DNA from: Neoconidiobolus thromboides FSU 785
Lineage: Eukaryota > Entomophthoromycota > Entomophthoromycetes > Entomophthorales > Neoconidiobolaceae
Direction: 5' to 3'
Length of the DNA: 64,000 nt
Assembly: GCA_025603075.1 (NCBI GenBank)
Contig: MU626299.1
Span: 62,001 to 126,000, forward strand
This document shows positions 1-11,688 of the stretch, in pieces. The stretch's first letter is position 1; the number at the start of each line of letters is the position of its first letter. The notes under the pieces are model-generated. The model saw only the letters and a list, made by a program, of their open reading frames with translations. It did not search any database and was not told where the DNA came from. The translations under genes and the position numbers were made by a program.

Positions 1-771
1 AAAGTCAAGTCTTTAAATTACTGTTTATCAATTACATTGTATTTGATTGTTTTGTTCAATTTTACCCTTTTTACAAAGCTTTTGTAGACCAAAATATGAA
101 TAATTGTAAGCTAATGACAGAACAAAAGGTGGGGGATGTATTGATAAAAAAAGTGCCACCATTTTCAACAAAAGAGAATTTTATTTTATGCAAAAGATTT
201 TAAGATGTGTCAATATCTAATAATTTAACATTTTTTGTTAAAATTATATTAAAACTTGATTAAATTCATGAACTTTTTTAATAGCCTATGCCTCATTTGA
301 ACCACTTGCCTTAGTTGTTCATGAGGGACTGGTCTATAAAAACTTAGTGAAAAAGGTGTAAGTTTAATTTTTTTTGGATACTTTCTTTTTATTTGAAACT
401 TAATATATTATCAATAAAGTGTCTAAAACTAGACTTATTAATAAAACGGATTTTCATTGAAGACAAGTAATTATTGTAACAACTTTCTGATAAACTTACA
501 AATAAAGTTACTATTAACTAAAGATGTTACATCGAAATAGAGCATTAAATCATGGTATATAATATATAATATAATATAATGAAATCACTTTAAAAAAACA
601 AAAAATAAAATAATTTCAATTTTACAACCAAAAGTTTATCACTATCAGTCGATCAAAGTAAGGATCAACTTGAACTTTATAAAAAGCTAAAAACTTACCA
701 AAAATAAAAAATAAAAAATAAAAATTCAAATATTCAAGAAATATCTGTTAATATTTCAAAATAATAATAAC
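1..771. other. left-edge intergenic DNA with A-rich promoter
   Basis: No coding region is supported here. The last 70 bases before the ATG at 772 are A-rich, with a run of AAAAATA units at about 701-724, and a TATATAATATATAATA stretch lies at about 557-580. These are probably the promoter and 5' leader of the next gene. Confidence 0.5.
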
Positions 772-2598
772 ATGAAATTACTCTTATTATTATCAACTAA
801 TATTTTACTCTACAAAGCTGCTTTTCATTGCCCTTCCGATCAACGTTTACAAAACTGTTTGGATTTTGATAGTGGAAAACAAGCTTCCATCTGTACCACA
901 CAACTCATATGTCCATTATCTTTTCCCTTACAATGCCCACAAAATACCGTTCTAAGTTTAATTGTTAATAAACAATTACAAACAGCTAAATGTTTAGATA
1001 ACAATGATAAAAGTGATTCAATTCCAATAATATTAGGAGAACCTAGATGTGAATTAGGTTATTCACTAATATTGTCTTTAAATGAGTTGAATCAAAAGTT
1101 TTATCGATGTAGGAAGAATGCTAGTATTCATTCAGATGTTAGTTTATCTATATTTGATCCTAAAATAGAACAATGTCCAATAGGTTATAGATTAAATCAA
1201 TTTTCATTAAAGGAAAAACAAGTATATTTATGTGAATTAAATGCTATTTGCAATAATAAAGATAAAGAATGTTTTGGCGGAGAAGGTTATATTGAAGGTA
1301 GTTTAAGAAAAGATAATAAAAAAGAGGAATTCGATAATAGTAGCAATAACATCAAAGGAAAAGAGAGTAAAGATCCATCAAGTAATAACAATCATTCAGT
1401 TAATAAGACTAGTGGTAATAGTTTAACTAATTCTAGTGATATTACATTAACTGAAGTTGGGGCATTTAAAGTTGTAGATAATACTATTTTAGATAAAAAT
1501 GGGAAAGATGACGGTCCTGGTAATTCTTTAGATAAAGGAGAGAAAGATAGAGCAAGCAATGATACATCTAAAACAGATTCTAAAAAAGGAACAGTAACTA
1601 ATTCAACAGCTACAATAGCTATTAATAATACAACAGTAGTAACACCAACCAATCTTAATAATACGAAACTTGATAAAACTAAAGAGGATGAATCAAAATT
1701 ATCTTTAATTACTGGTACGTTTGGTAAAGGTAATGAAGTGAGCAATGAAATTAAAACAGGAAATAATACATCATCTATAATTACAAAAGATAAAACACTA
1801 AATTCAATAGATTCAGGAAAAGATATTAGATTGTTAAAAGAAGAAGATGTTAATAATTTAATAGAAATGGGAAATAGAGAACTAAAACTGATATTAGAAA
1901 AAGGATGTGATGTTGGGTATCGATTAAGAGTATTTAGTAATTTAAAAGGAATCAACTATTTTTATTGTCAATTAAATGAATATAATAATAAAGGAAATGG
2001 ATTTTATGATTTTGATATAGAATTAGACAAATGTCCTATGGGTCATAAACCTAGTAAATGTGAGGGTAATTTTTTTAACGATTTTAAAAGTTATTATCTT
2101 TGTTTAAAAGAAGATAAATGTCCAATTTATAAATATAATATTGTTAGTAAAAATGGACTGAAATGCTATGATTATCAATTATTAATCCAATTTAATGATG
2201 CATTTAATGTATCAAGATATTATTGTTTAGATAAAGATTTATTATTTTTGATTTACAAAAATAGTGAAGTAAAATTACTAGATAGTAGTATTACTTTAAA
2301 ATGTCCCGAGAGTTATACATTAAAAAGTATTAATAATCCAGATAAATCCAATTATTTCTTTTGTCAAAAAGAGAACCGATTAGAAGTTGCTGAGAAAAAG
2401 TCTATTTTTGATTTAAATTTAAAATTAGAAACCTGTCCCTTAAAATTTAACTTATTATTGTGTTCTTTTTATGCTCGTCCATTTAATTATTGTTCCTTAT
2501 CTTTTACTTGCCCTGATGTCAATTACTCTAGAAATTTAGTACCTTCAAAATTGATATCAATTGTATCCTCTACCACAATTAATAATATTTATACTTGA
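772..2598 (+). CDS. secreted Cys-repeat glycoprotein (unknown family)
   Basis: A 608-aa intronless gene that I do not recognise. Residues 1-17 form a signal peptide, so it is probably secreted or wall-attached; no second membrane segment or GPI-like tail is evident. Two cysteine-rich parts (about 19-165 and 375-595) flank a Ser/Thr/Asn/Lys-rich linker (about 170-350) with many N-glycosylation sequons (NSS, NKT, NDT, NNT). The Cys-rich parts are built from about seven degenerate copies of a unit reading C-P-x-G-Y-x-L followed by 8-14 residues and Y-x-C (for example RCELGY..FYRC, QCPIGYRL..YLC, GCDVGYRL..FYC, KCPESYTL..FFC). Several copies are joined by an (S)IFD..(L/I)E.CP spacer. Regular CxxC spacing suggests disulfide-bonded modules. 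The coding call is firm; the role is unknown. Confidence 0.85.
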   Translation: MKLLLLLSTNILLYKAAFHCPSDQRLQNCLDFDSGKQASICTTQLICPLSFPLQCPQNTVLSLIVNKQLQTAKCLDNNDKSDSIPIILGEPRCELGYSLILSLNELNQKFYRCRKNASIHSDVSLSIFDPKIEQCPIGYRLNQFSLKEKQVYLCELNAICNNKDKECFGGEGYIEGSLRKDNKKEEFDNSSNNIKGKESKDPSSNNNHSVNKTSGNSLTNSSDITLTEVGAFKVVDNTILDKNGKDDGPGNSLDKGEKDRASNDTSKTDSKKGTVTNSTATIAINNTTVVTPTNLNNTKLDKTKEDESKLSLITGTFGKGNEVSNEIKTGNNTSSIITKDKTLNSIDSGKDIRLLKEEDVNNLIEMGNRELKLILEKGCDVGYRLRVFSNLKGINYFYCQLNEYNNKGNGFYDFDIELDKCPMGHKPSKCEGNFFNDFKSYYLCLKEDKCPIYKYNIVSKNGLKCYDYQLLIQFNDAFNVSRYYCLDKDLLFLIYKNSEVKLLDSSITLKCPESYTLKSINNPDKSNYFFCQKENRLEVAEKKSIFDLNLKLETCPLKFNLLLCSFYARPFNYCSLSFTCPDVNYSRNLVPSKLISIVSSTTINNIYT

Positions 2599-2711
2599 TG
2601 ATTTGAATTTGTCTAGACTTTTACTTAAATAAATATAAATAAATACAAAAACAATATTTTTTATCTAATATATATTAAAAAAATAAGTAGTTTATTTAAC
2701 AAATATTAAAC

Positions 2712-2985
2712 TTATAAAAAAGTTAATCCCATACTCTTTAACAGTCCACCAGCGACGGGTAAACTAGCTAATAATCGTCCATTACCATTGGATTTAGACA
2801 TAGGAATTTTGACCTGTTGAGTAGATTCAGGTAAGAAATTAGGATTGATTAAAGCGTTGGACTAAGAAAAAAGGGATTAGTACATTTGAAGGAATACTAT
2901 ATTAAAACAGTTGACTTACGTTAGCTCTAGACTGCAAGGTAAAAGCATTAATAACAAGTAGATTAATTAAATAATATAATTTCAT
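2712..2985 (-). CDS. small secreted protein, two exons, IPVAG-type C-terminus
   Basis: Each exon is too short to stand out as an open frame. Exon 1 is 2920-2985 (ATG at 2985). A 58-nt intron with GTAAGT donor and TTCTTAG acceptor spans 2862-2919, in phase 0. Exon 2 is 2712-2861 and ends in TAA. The product is 71 aa: signal peptide MKLYYLINLLVINAFTLQ, then SRAN, a polar middle, and the C-terminus LASLPVAGGLLKSMGLTFL. That ending matches the Pro-hydrophobic-Gly module of other small secreted proteins in this window, which supports both the splice model and family membership. Function unknown; an RNA read across the junction would settle the model. Confidence 0.75.
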
Positions 2986-4322
2986 GGGGATTTTAAGTGA
3001 GTTAATAATTAAGATTTTTTATGATTTTAAAAAAAATGATAGTTCTTCTTCTTTTATACTCTAAGCTATGTTTATATTTATTTAATTAAAGTTTAATAGC
3101 CATAAAACCGCTTATTAAAAACAAAAAATAAAGAGATTGCCTTATTTGTGTGGTACTTAAGGATATTAATATCTCATTTTTGTTTATTTTTAATAGGGTA
3201 CCCAGCCTAGCTAAAAAGTGGCTTAATTTTAAAGAAGTTTAAGTATAGCTGTTAAAGTTTAATTATGTAAGAATAAATTGTTTATTTTGAAGTAAAGTTT
3301 TACATGTCAAGCTGTAGGTCACCAAGATAATGTAAATCATTAGTTTTATAAATTATTACTAATTTTTACATAAATAAACTTTAATAGCTACATTAATTTT
3401 GACTTGTGAATAGTATTTGTAATAGTTAAATAGTAAAGTTAAAATTCATCACAGCTGATTTTGCTAATTATTCCAAAAAGGCGAAATAAATCACCTTATT
3501 TTTTTGTTATTGTGAGCTTTATTTGGTTTATCATGCAGATATTACTTAAATTACAACTCAAACTAATAAAATCCTTCTTGTAGTTTTAAATAAAGAAATT
3601 CAGTATTCTATCATTTTCCTATTTTTTACTTTTAGCTTTATTTTAAATAGGTATTAATTTTAATGCTTATTTTTCTATATGTTTTAGAACTTCGGAGGAT
3701 ATTGCTATTAACTTAAGTTATTTTGATTTTAAAATAAGGATAAAGCTTATAAAAACATCAATTTTTTTAAAAGAAAAAATTAAGTGATATTGCATCCTGA
3801 ATTTTATAAGGATAACGTTACTATTATAAATTCACTGCAAAATTATTTCTTTGAATACCCCATTGTAGTTCGAAAATTATTGCAACAGAAATGAACTTAA
3901 AGCGCATAGTTTTTGTTACAAACGGCAATAGTTTGCATAATCGACTGTATTGGTATTGTTATTGGATCTATATCACTTATAAATTGATACTATATCATTA
4001 TTTTTTAAATATTACAAAGGATCATATAATCAAACCGTATGTATAACAAAATAACGAATATAACGTTTAATTGGACCAAAGGCAATCTGATCCACGTGCT
4101 TTTCTATGAAAATATTCTATCAAGTTGACTTTTAGATTGTGAAATTTAAAACAATGTAAATAGCTCTTTAGCCTTTGTTACTTCCATTAATCTCGTATCC
4201 AATTTAGTTGATGAAAATTGTCAACAATCAGATTTTTTACATTAAAATTATTGCTCATAAACTATAATTTCTATATATGGGATGCCCAAATCGGTTTCAT
4301 TTTTTTTATCTAATTTTAAATA

Positions 4323-4373
4323 TTTTAAATATTTTTTATTTTTTATTTTTTATTTTTTATTTTTTATTTTTTA
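4323..4373. repeat. (TTTTTTA)n simple repeat
   Basis: Tandem TTTTTTA units about 7 bp long, interrupted at the left end. A low-complexity tract about 55 bp before a solo LTR. Confidence 0.8.
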
Positions 4374-4429
4374 TAGACTTTATAATTTTAATTAAAATTA
4401 TATCACTTTTTTTAGCCTATGTGAAATCT

Positions 4430-4882
4430 GGTACTCAGTGTTTGGAGTCAAAAACAGCTATTACTGGGTTGACTATACTATAAGTCGAAAGGTCTTAGTT
4501 TATGTGACCAAGATGGACTTGTATTATGAATAATAGTAAGTGATATGCTAAGATTATGTAAAACAAATAGAATAGACAGTACTAATGTAAAATCTACATA
4601 AAATAATATTAAGTAAACTTAGTAGCTTTATTAAATCTACGAGATATCAGGGAATAATTCAGTTAAAAAGCCTCAAACTACTATACTCTGAAAACTCTTT
4701 CATACTCTGAAAAGTATAAATATCAAAATGAGAAGATAATATTTTTTGGGATGGAGCTAGAAATTCTCATAACAAACCAAACTAAGAACATGGGATTGAT
4801 TTTCTCTGAACTTAAGGACACAACAGCTTAGGCGATTATTATGCTATAATTAACTATGAGACTGACAAAGCGATATTTCACA
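4430..4882 (-). mobile_element. solo LTR, copy 1
   Basis: A 453-bp element that starts TG and ends CA (TGTGAAAT...ATTTCACA). It is flanked by perfect 4-bp duplications CCTA at 4426-4429 and 4883-4886. Read on the minus strand it has a TATA box in its first half and an AATAAA about 70 bp further on, the U3-R-U5 order of an LTR. No gag/pol internal region lies next to it, so it is a solo LTR. Four relatives occur at 36.9, 38.3, 53.4 and 59.2 kb. Confidence 0.85.
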
Positions 4883-5085
4883 CCTATTAAATATTAAATA
4901 ATAATATAATTTATTGTTATGTTTAATAAAATATAAATGTTTTTCAATACCTCGTATCTTTGTTATTTTTTTGTATTTTTGTATTTTCGTACTTTTTAAA
5001 AATTATATTTGTTTTTTATTATTAACAATTAAGTTATTAATTTTACTACAATTATGAATAAAAATTTCGAAATTAGTTAATATTT

Positions 5086-5182
5086 GGGTATGTTTTTTTG
5101 ATTTCATTACTTTTTCCATTTTTTTAAGCGTTATTTGAGTGGAAAGGTTGTTAGTAAATTCCTAAACAAAAAAATACATCCC
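5086..5182 (+). repeat. MITE-like element, copy 1
   Basis: A ~100-bp family member with GGGTATG at the left, CATCCC at the right and the internal TTTTTCCA..GAGTGGAAA core. Flanking bases are ATTT and TATA, so the target duplication is degraded. Confidence 0.8.
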
Positions 5183-5276
5183 TATATACTTGAAAAATAT
5201 TAACTTAGCTACTGCTCAATCTTTTAAATTTTTAAAATATTGCCATGTATTATTTCTTTACTTTTATTTAATATAT

Positions 5277-5374
5277 GGGAATGTATTTTTATGTTCAAGA
5301 ATTTTACTAATAATTTTTCCACTCAAATAGTGCTTAAAAGATGGAAAAGGTAATAAAGCCAAAAAAACATCCCC
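5277..5374 (-). repeat. MITE-like element, copy 2
   Basis: Reverse orientation: GGGAATGTATTTTT at the left, AAACATCCCC at the right, core CCACTCAAATAGTGCTTAAAA. About 95 bp from copy 1, in opposite orientation. Confidence 0.8.
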
Positions 5375-6018
5375 GTATATTATCTGATAAATACTTATTG
5401 CTGTTTCTTTTATTGAACCTTGACAAAATAGTTTAACTATTAAATAAATGTATAATGTTTTTAATTTGATCATTTTTTATATTTTTTATATTTTTTATAT
5501 TTTTAATAATAAATTATAACATTCATATTTTTGTTATTGTTAATTATTTTTGAATAGCTATATTAATTTTTATTCACGTTGAATCCAAAAAAATTATATT
5601 CATCAAAAAAACATATTAAAACTATAGTTGACAATAATGCTATTTGTTAGTTTTTATTTCCTGTTCTCTTTAAAGTATTAATTTTGTACATTATTTGATT
5701 AACAATAATAATAATAAACTTTAGTTTTTCATTGTTGCAAAATTCTATAAGCTCTGGGTTATTATAAATAGTTGTTAATATTAATGTATATGAATTATAA
5801 TGTTCGTATAATATGCTTATTATATTAAAATTTTTAAAAACTCCATTAAAGTTTAACTGCAAAAACTTGTTTTTTATTTTAATTTTAATAAAAAATGAAG
5901 TCAAATAACTATATATAAATATATTGTGTATCTATTAAACATTTAATAATAAAAGAATTAAAATGGATATTTTAAAGTAAGTTTATTTATTTTAAGCTTT
6001 TTAAATTTAATAATATAT

Positions 6019-6117
6019 GCGAGTGTTTTTTTTGACTTCATTATTTTTTCCATTTTTTAAGCACTATTTAAAGCGGAAAAATTGTTAGTAAAATCTTAAA
6101 CCCAAAAATACATCCGC
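6019..6117 (+). repeat. MITE-like element, copy 3
   Basis: Subtype with GACTTCATTATTTTTTCC and an AAAGCGG core. Ends are GCGAGTG and CATCCGC. Perfect 4-bp flanks ATAT at 6015-6018 and 6118-6121. Confidence 0.85.
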
Positions 6118-7644
6118 ATATTGAGAACTTATAGATTTAAAAACTTAAAATTTAGACTAGTTTTTAACTAAATTCTGAAACCAATTCGAACATTTCCATA
6201 TTATAAGGTTGATATATATATAACATGGCTTGATAAGCTCTTATTTTAACTAAAAGGCTTTAATAATTAATAACTAAGAGCTATTTATTTGTTGACTATA
6301 AGCACATCCTCTCACATAAATTTTATTAATATCATCATCAAGTTTGAATGTACTGGGATGTCTTAGTAAAACACACTAAATACAACCAACTCTTATTTAT
6401 ATAAAAAGTTTTGTTTTTGACAAATATATTATTATGAATAATAACTAAATTCAAGCATTATTGTTTATAATATAATAAAATAAATTGTACCTAATTTAGT
6501 GTTCTAAGATACAGCCATTGAATTATCCTGGCTAATTATTAAAGTTTAATTTGTTCTATACCATATGGGGGTATAATACCAAATTATTACTAAACTGAGC
6601 AGAAAATGTTATCGATTATATATTTAAAAGTTGGATCATACAAATGTAAAATATACAGATAATGAATCAAGAGGATATTAATATTGCTTAATTCTAAAAC
6701 TCTGGATTGTAACATTTGAAGTTAAAATTTAATGACAAACTTAAAGCTATAAATATCGAAGATATATTAATAGTCAATATAATTGAAGCTACTGAATTTT
6801 GGTTTCTATTTTTACTTTATTTAGCAGTATCAAGCCTAGAATCGAGCTTTGATTAATTAATATATCTTTGAAAGGTAGATTGAAAATTAAAACTTAAATT
6901 GAAACTTAAATTAAAACCGAATTCTATTAAGCTTTATTTGGAAATTTTAGCTTATTATTATAGTATTGGAAGGCATTATAGTCTATGTAAAGGATAAATA
7001 GCAACGAAAATAGGTTTATCCGGGAGAGGAGAACCTAACACAATTTATAATTGAGGGTTAAAAGAAGAATAAGTGCTAGATATGAATGAGGTAAAAATAG
7101 TTAATTATACATATTTATTTAGGCATTAATTAAAGTAAAAGTTTGAATATCATAGTCATTAATTTTAATATCTATCCTTTTAATAAACTGAAGGTAGAAT
7201 CAAATTGAAGATTTAGAGCATCTAAATTTTTAATAAAATATGATTGTTTTACATACTCGTATTAGGGAGCTTCATTATTCTTAACATTGAATTTAAATCC
7301 GTGGATAATTATAAATGCATATAAACAAGACAAATTCTGAGTGAAATCATATTATTAAATAAACAATTATTGGATAAAGGTAATATCGAGTAGAATTTAT
7401 TAATATACTTTAATATTAATTTAAGGACATAATTAATTGAAACCTCAAAATGATAATGAAAGTCTTGAGTTTATTAATAAACTTGAAAAACAAAAATAGT
7501 AATATAGTTTAATAAAAGGTATAGTAACTATTAGACTAGTGTTTATAACAGTTTATTAACGTGATACTTTGGTAAATAGTATAAATAATCCAACATAAAA
7601 GTAAATGGCAATAAACAAAACGAATAATAATTTAAACTTCAAAA

Positions 7645-7962
7645 ATGAGATTTGATGTAAATCGACTACTTTTAATGGCTATTACTTTTAGTATAGTTAA
7701 TTGTTTTCTAGTGGAATTAGGTAATTTAAAACAAGATGGTTTTAATAACGTACCCAAAGAAGCTGTTGATGGAATCACTTTTGACAATGATGCTGTTGTC
7801 GCTTTGTTCATAAATAATGAACAGGAGTTAGAAAAGGAGAGCATTGAAAAAAGGATTCTAGTCAAAAGAGACGGTGGCGGCCTTAATATTCCCATTGTTG
7901 GTGATGTGCTATCACTATTAAATATTGGCTCTTGGTTTGGAATTCAAGGGTTAGGATTATAA
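7645..7962 (+). CDS. small secreted protein with KR site before IPIVGD C-terminus
   Basis: A 105-aa product with a signal peptide (residues about 1-20, after MRFDVNR). The middle is acidic and polar, with lysine-rich EKRILVKR at about 68-76. The KR is a typical Kex2 site. Cutting there would release a glycine-rich hydrophobic C-terminal peptide of about 29-30 residues containing NIPIVGDVLSLL, with no cysteine. The IPIVGD box is shared with many secreted proteins in this window. TATAAATA lies 65 bp upstream of the ATG. A secreted propeptide is inferred from the signal peptide plus dibasic site; its target is unknown. Confidence 0.75.
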   Translation: MRFDVNRLLLMAITFSIVNCFLVELGNLKQDGFNNVPKEAVDGITFDNDAVVALFINNEQELEKESIEKRILVKRDGGGLNIPIVGDVLSLLNIGSWFGIQGLGL

Positions 7963-9094
7963 TTAATTAGGGTTAGATAATTTTATTTATAATGCTTAAT
8001 ATTCATAACCCTTATAATTTGGAATTCTAATTTGGAGTTTCGATATTTTTACAATAAACAACGTTCAAATCTACTTTCTTTACAATTTTATAACCTTTTA
8101 CATTTTATTAATTACTTACTAATATTTTACAATATTGAAATGTGTATGAGAAACAGAACTTTTGAGAAACAGTGTAATTGTCATAAAAACAGTAAAAAGA
8201 TAAACAAAACTGATAACCCAGTAAATTAACTGATTCTCAATTATAAACCATTTCTTTATAAAATTAAGTAAAATAAAACTCAAAGAACATTAATGAAAAA
8301 TAAAACTTTCAAAATATCTACTTCTAGATAAAGGTGTTATATTTACATGCAATCATTTAATACATAAACAAGAACATCACAGGCGACTTTAAAGTTGATA
8401 GTGTATTTTCCTATAAAAATATACCTATCGTAATTAAAACATTTATTCATTACATAACTAAAATTTCAAATATGTATATCGGTAATGTTTATTTGAGAAA
8501 AAAATCAGTTCAAAATAATAACAATGAACATAACTATAAAATCTACCTGTAATAAATGCTTGAAAATTAGTAGACAAATGATAATGATTAATATAAAAAG
8601 TTAATATTTTTCAAAATTCTCATAATTTATAATAATAAAGATCGCAGATATATAAAATTAAAAAATTCGTTATAGCCGTCATTTATTTTAGCTGTAGCAA
8701 TCTTCGTCATTATCATTTGCCTTTACTAAAGTATACAATATTTAAAAAATTTGTCCTAAAAAGTGAAGGGGTAAACTTTTTAGAACGAACCTTTTAAGCA
8801 CTGTAGATATGCTATATAATTAAGGCTAAATTGTTATATTGACTTTATATCTGTTTTATTATATTTGCAACTGTCTTTCTAAAAAATCAGGGCTTTTGTT
8901 GCATATTGGAATAGCTCAAAACCTTATACATCAAAATTATCGTTAGTAATATAAACTTTTTTAACATTAAATCAAGTTTCCAGTAAGATTATATGCCTTA
9001 GGGGATAGGTTTGGTAAATAAACTTAATAGCAAGTATTGAAATATTTTCTAAAAATGTCAATAAAATAAATCATAAATTTCAACCATACAATAA
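7963..9094. other. intergenic, nothing recognised
   Basis: AT-rich sequence between convergent genes. A short open frame at about 8032-8229 has no ATG at its start and low-complexity content, so it is not called. Confidence 0.5.
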
Positions 9095-10612
9095 CTATTT
9101 ATTTTCAATTTCAATGTCAAATTTGCCCTGCTTTGGTTTTAAGACTAAAAAGAAATAAGGTTCTAATTCTTCATACTTTGGCCTCAACTTAAAATTAAAA
9201 TTCTTAAACATGTAAACCAAAGTAAGGTACATAGCCATCCAAGCGAATTCTCTACCGATACAAGAACGTGGGCCATTTAAAAAGGGTAAATAGTTCAATT
9301 TTTTATCTTTAGCATCTTGACCTAAAAATCGTTCAGGTATAAACTTATTAGCATCATGCCATAATTTTTCATTTCGATTATAAGCATAGCTACCAATCCC
9401 TACCTCCATATCTTTCGGTATAAAATAGGAGCCTAAGACTGCTCCTTCTTTAGGCACTACCCTTGGTAAAAAGCCTGCTCCAACAGGGTAGAGGCGCATA
9501 GCTTCATACAATACAGCTTCTAAATAAGGACATGCTTGTTTGATTTGTGAATAACTGATATCTTCATCATTCATATGACTAAAATTGGATTCGATTTCCT
9601 TTTGTATTTTCTCATAAACTTGGTCTTCTTCTAAAATGCATTTTAGTGCCCAAGTTAAAGTATTTGCGGTGGTATCTGTACCAGCAATAAAGCCAGTAAT
9701 TATTTCAGCAGTTAAAGTATTGATGAGATTTGGATCAGTGCTAATGACTTCTGAATTCAAAAAAGCTTGTAAGATATCATTGTAGTCACTTGGCTTCTTA
9801 TTTAAAGTCAATTGTTTCATTCTCAGCTTTACTTTGTCTTTACAAAAGTTAATGAATTGAGTGTAACTATTATATCCAGTACTTTGTTTATTATGATTGA
9901 AATATCTTATTATTGGATATTCATATTGCATTATGCCATAAACCTGGGCTTCTTTTAACCATTTCAATATTGGCAATTCGTTATTTTCATTTAATAAACC
10001 TAAATCTTCACTCAGTAAAAGTTGACCATTAATATTAAATAAAACCTTATGAATTAATTCATAAAAATCGACAAAATTCTGCTTATTATCGATCTTTTGC
10101 TTTATGAAATTTTTGAAAGGCAAAAAGCCAGTGTGTTTCATAACTGGTTCCAGTTGTTGAATATTTTTATTGCTAATAATTTTACCAATAATCTTTTTAC
10201 GTTCGGTATGTACGGTACGTTCATCAGTACTGAAAATATTAGCTGCTCCATAATCAAATGCTTGATAAAAGACAGATTTTTTAAACTTATACGAAGAGTA
10301 AATGGTGTCAGCTGCATTCTTTTCATTAAAGATGATACGGTTTGGTGCAAAATGAACAACAGGACCATAAATATCATGTAAACGCTTTAAGTGTTCATGA
10401 TATTTACCAATTGTTATATAGTATTTGATATACAATCCACTTAGTTTACCTAAAAATGGACCTGGGATGTGTCTTAATGGGGAGAAATAAAGAGTGTATG
10501 TTATCTATTTGAACTTTTGTTAATTTCATTCATTTATTTATACATTTTTATTTACCTTAGTAATTAGTATTACTGTACTCAATACAAGGAAATAACCAAT
10601 TAGTTGTATCAT
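9095..10612 (-). CDS. cytochrome P450 monooxygenase, two exons
   Basis: A haem-thiolate monooxygenase of 488 aa, anchored by an N-terminal membrane helix. Exon 1 is 10556-10612 (19 aa, hydrophobic, starting MIQLIGYF). A 51-nt intron (GTAAAT..AATAG) spans 10505-10555. Exon 2, 9095-10504, begins with the proline-rich hinge SPLRHIPGPFLGKLSG, the classic start of the fungal P450 fold. Landmarks: I-helix AGTDTT at about 293-298, ExxR as EAMR at 353-356, PERF at 409-412, and haem loop FLNGPRSCIG with the axial Cys at about 434. All key residues are present and the length is normal. The redox partner and substrate cannot be read from the sequence, and no biosynthetic cluster surrounds it. Confidence 0.93.
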
Positions 10613-10810
10613 ATTAAAATTATATTTATAATTAAGCAGTAAAATAGAACGATAGAATAAGATATGGAAGTATAAATCACCAGGATTTAAAAATTAAAGT
10701 ATAATAATAAATGGAATTTTATTTTTTTATCTTATATATATGTTAGATTCAACTATATTACGACTAGTATAATCTATTGTAGTTTAAAAGATTGATTGCT
10801 TTTTTAATGC

Positions 10811-10924
10811 TCAATACAGTCGTTTCATCTCATCTCCGAATTGTTTAGCAAAGATTTTTACGGGTAAGTAATTTGCCCAACTAACTTTAAGCCTTGATTC
10901 TAATACTCTATAGAGTTCCGGCAT
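10811..10924 (-). CDS. possible 37-aa ORF or gene remnant
   Basis: An ATG-to-TGA frame of 37 aa ending KQFGDEMKRLY. Its amino-acid make-up is unusually coding-like for this AT-rich DNA (few Lys/Asn/Ile/Phe runs, several GCN/CGN codons). An acceptor-like CTCTTTTCAG lies about 50 bp upstream, but the frame is closed by a TAA between it and the ATG. It could be a micro-ORF or the last exon of a decayed gene. Not recognised. Confidence 0.3.
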   Translation of the reverse strand: MPELYRVLESRLKVSWANYLPVKIFAKQFGDEMKRLY

Positions 10925-11688
10925 ACAAATTATTGTTAAAATGAAAGGTTATATAATCTGAAAAGAGATAAAACAATTATATTTATTTTTAAATTTATTA
11001 CTCAACATGGATGCATAAATAATAAAATTTCAAGTGGATAAATTATCAAGTGTAAGAAAATAGCGGGTCAAAAAAATTAGACGGTATTTTTTTAAGTTTT
11101 AGTTTCTCGTAGGGATCTAAGATTTCAAAAAAATCGAGTTTATTTTATGAAACTTAATATGGTAGTATTATTATTATAAATACGGGTCTATCTATTATAT
11201 CTTAATTTTTTAAAATTCGTAGTGAATAACTTACATACAAAAGCCTTATTAGCAATTAATAACTATAGTTTAAATAAGCTCAGTAGATCTAATATACAAT
11301 AACTATAGTGTAAAACTATGGCTTATTTAGTTTTTAATCTATTAAAATACTAAATAATAATACCAACGATTATTATAAGGTTTTAAAACAATTATTATAG
11401 GGGTTTTAAAATAATCAGTACTATGCTTAAGTCTCAAAGCAATTGATTATAAACAATAATGGAAAAATATTTATTAAATAAAGGCTAAAAGCTAAAAATA
11501 GCACCTTCTATACAGCCGTATTGAAATCTGATATATTGCTTATTACAAATAATAAAGATTTCTTAAGGAACCCCAGTAACTTAAAAAAGGTATAAAAGCC
11601 GTTGAAAGGACCCAATATCTTTAAACAATCAATTTTTTTTCTGGTAAAAAAAACTACATTTACATTTACATCTATATCTATATCAATA
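10925..11688. other. intergenic with promoter of next gene
   Basis: No gene seen. A TATAAAAG box at about 11590 lies 99 bp before the ATG at 11689. The longer open frame starting near 11602 has no ATG before 11689. Confidence 0.55.

Larger units (their letters stand above)
2991..7644. other. long gene-poor AT-rich interval with repeats
   Basis: No convincing gene is seen in about 4.6 kb on either strand. The interval holds a TTTTTTA repeat tract near 4323-4373, one solo LTR and three MITE copies (listed separately). The remaining open frames are short and low-complexity. A TATAAATA at about 7580 probably belongs to the gene at 7645. Confidence 0.6.

Noticed and set aside
8032-8229. 65-aa plus-strand frame after the 7645 gene
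   Set aside because: Starts with TTG, low complexity, no signal peptide or family motif.
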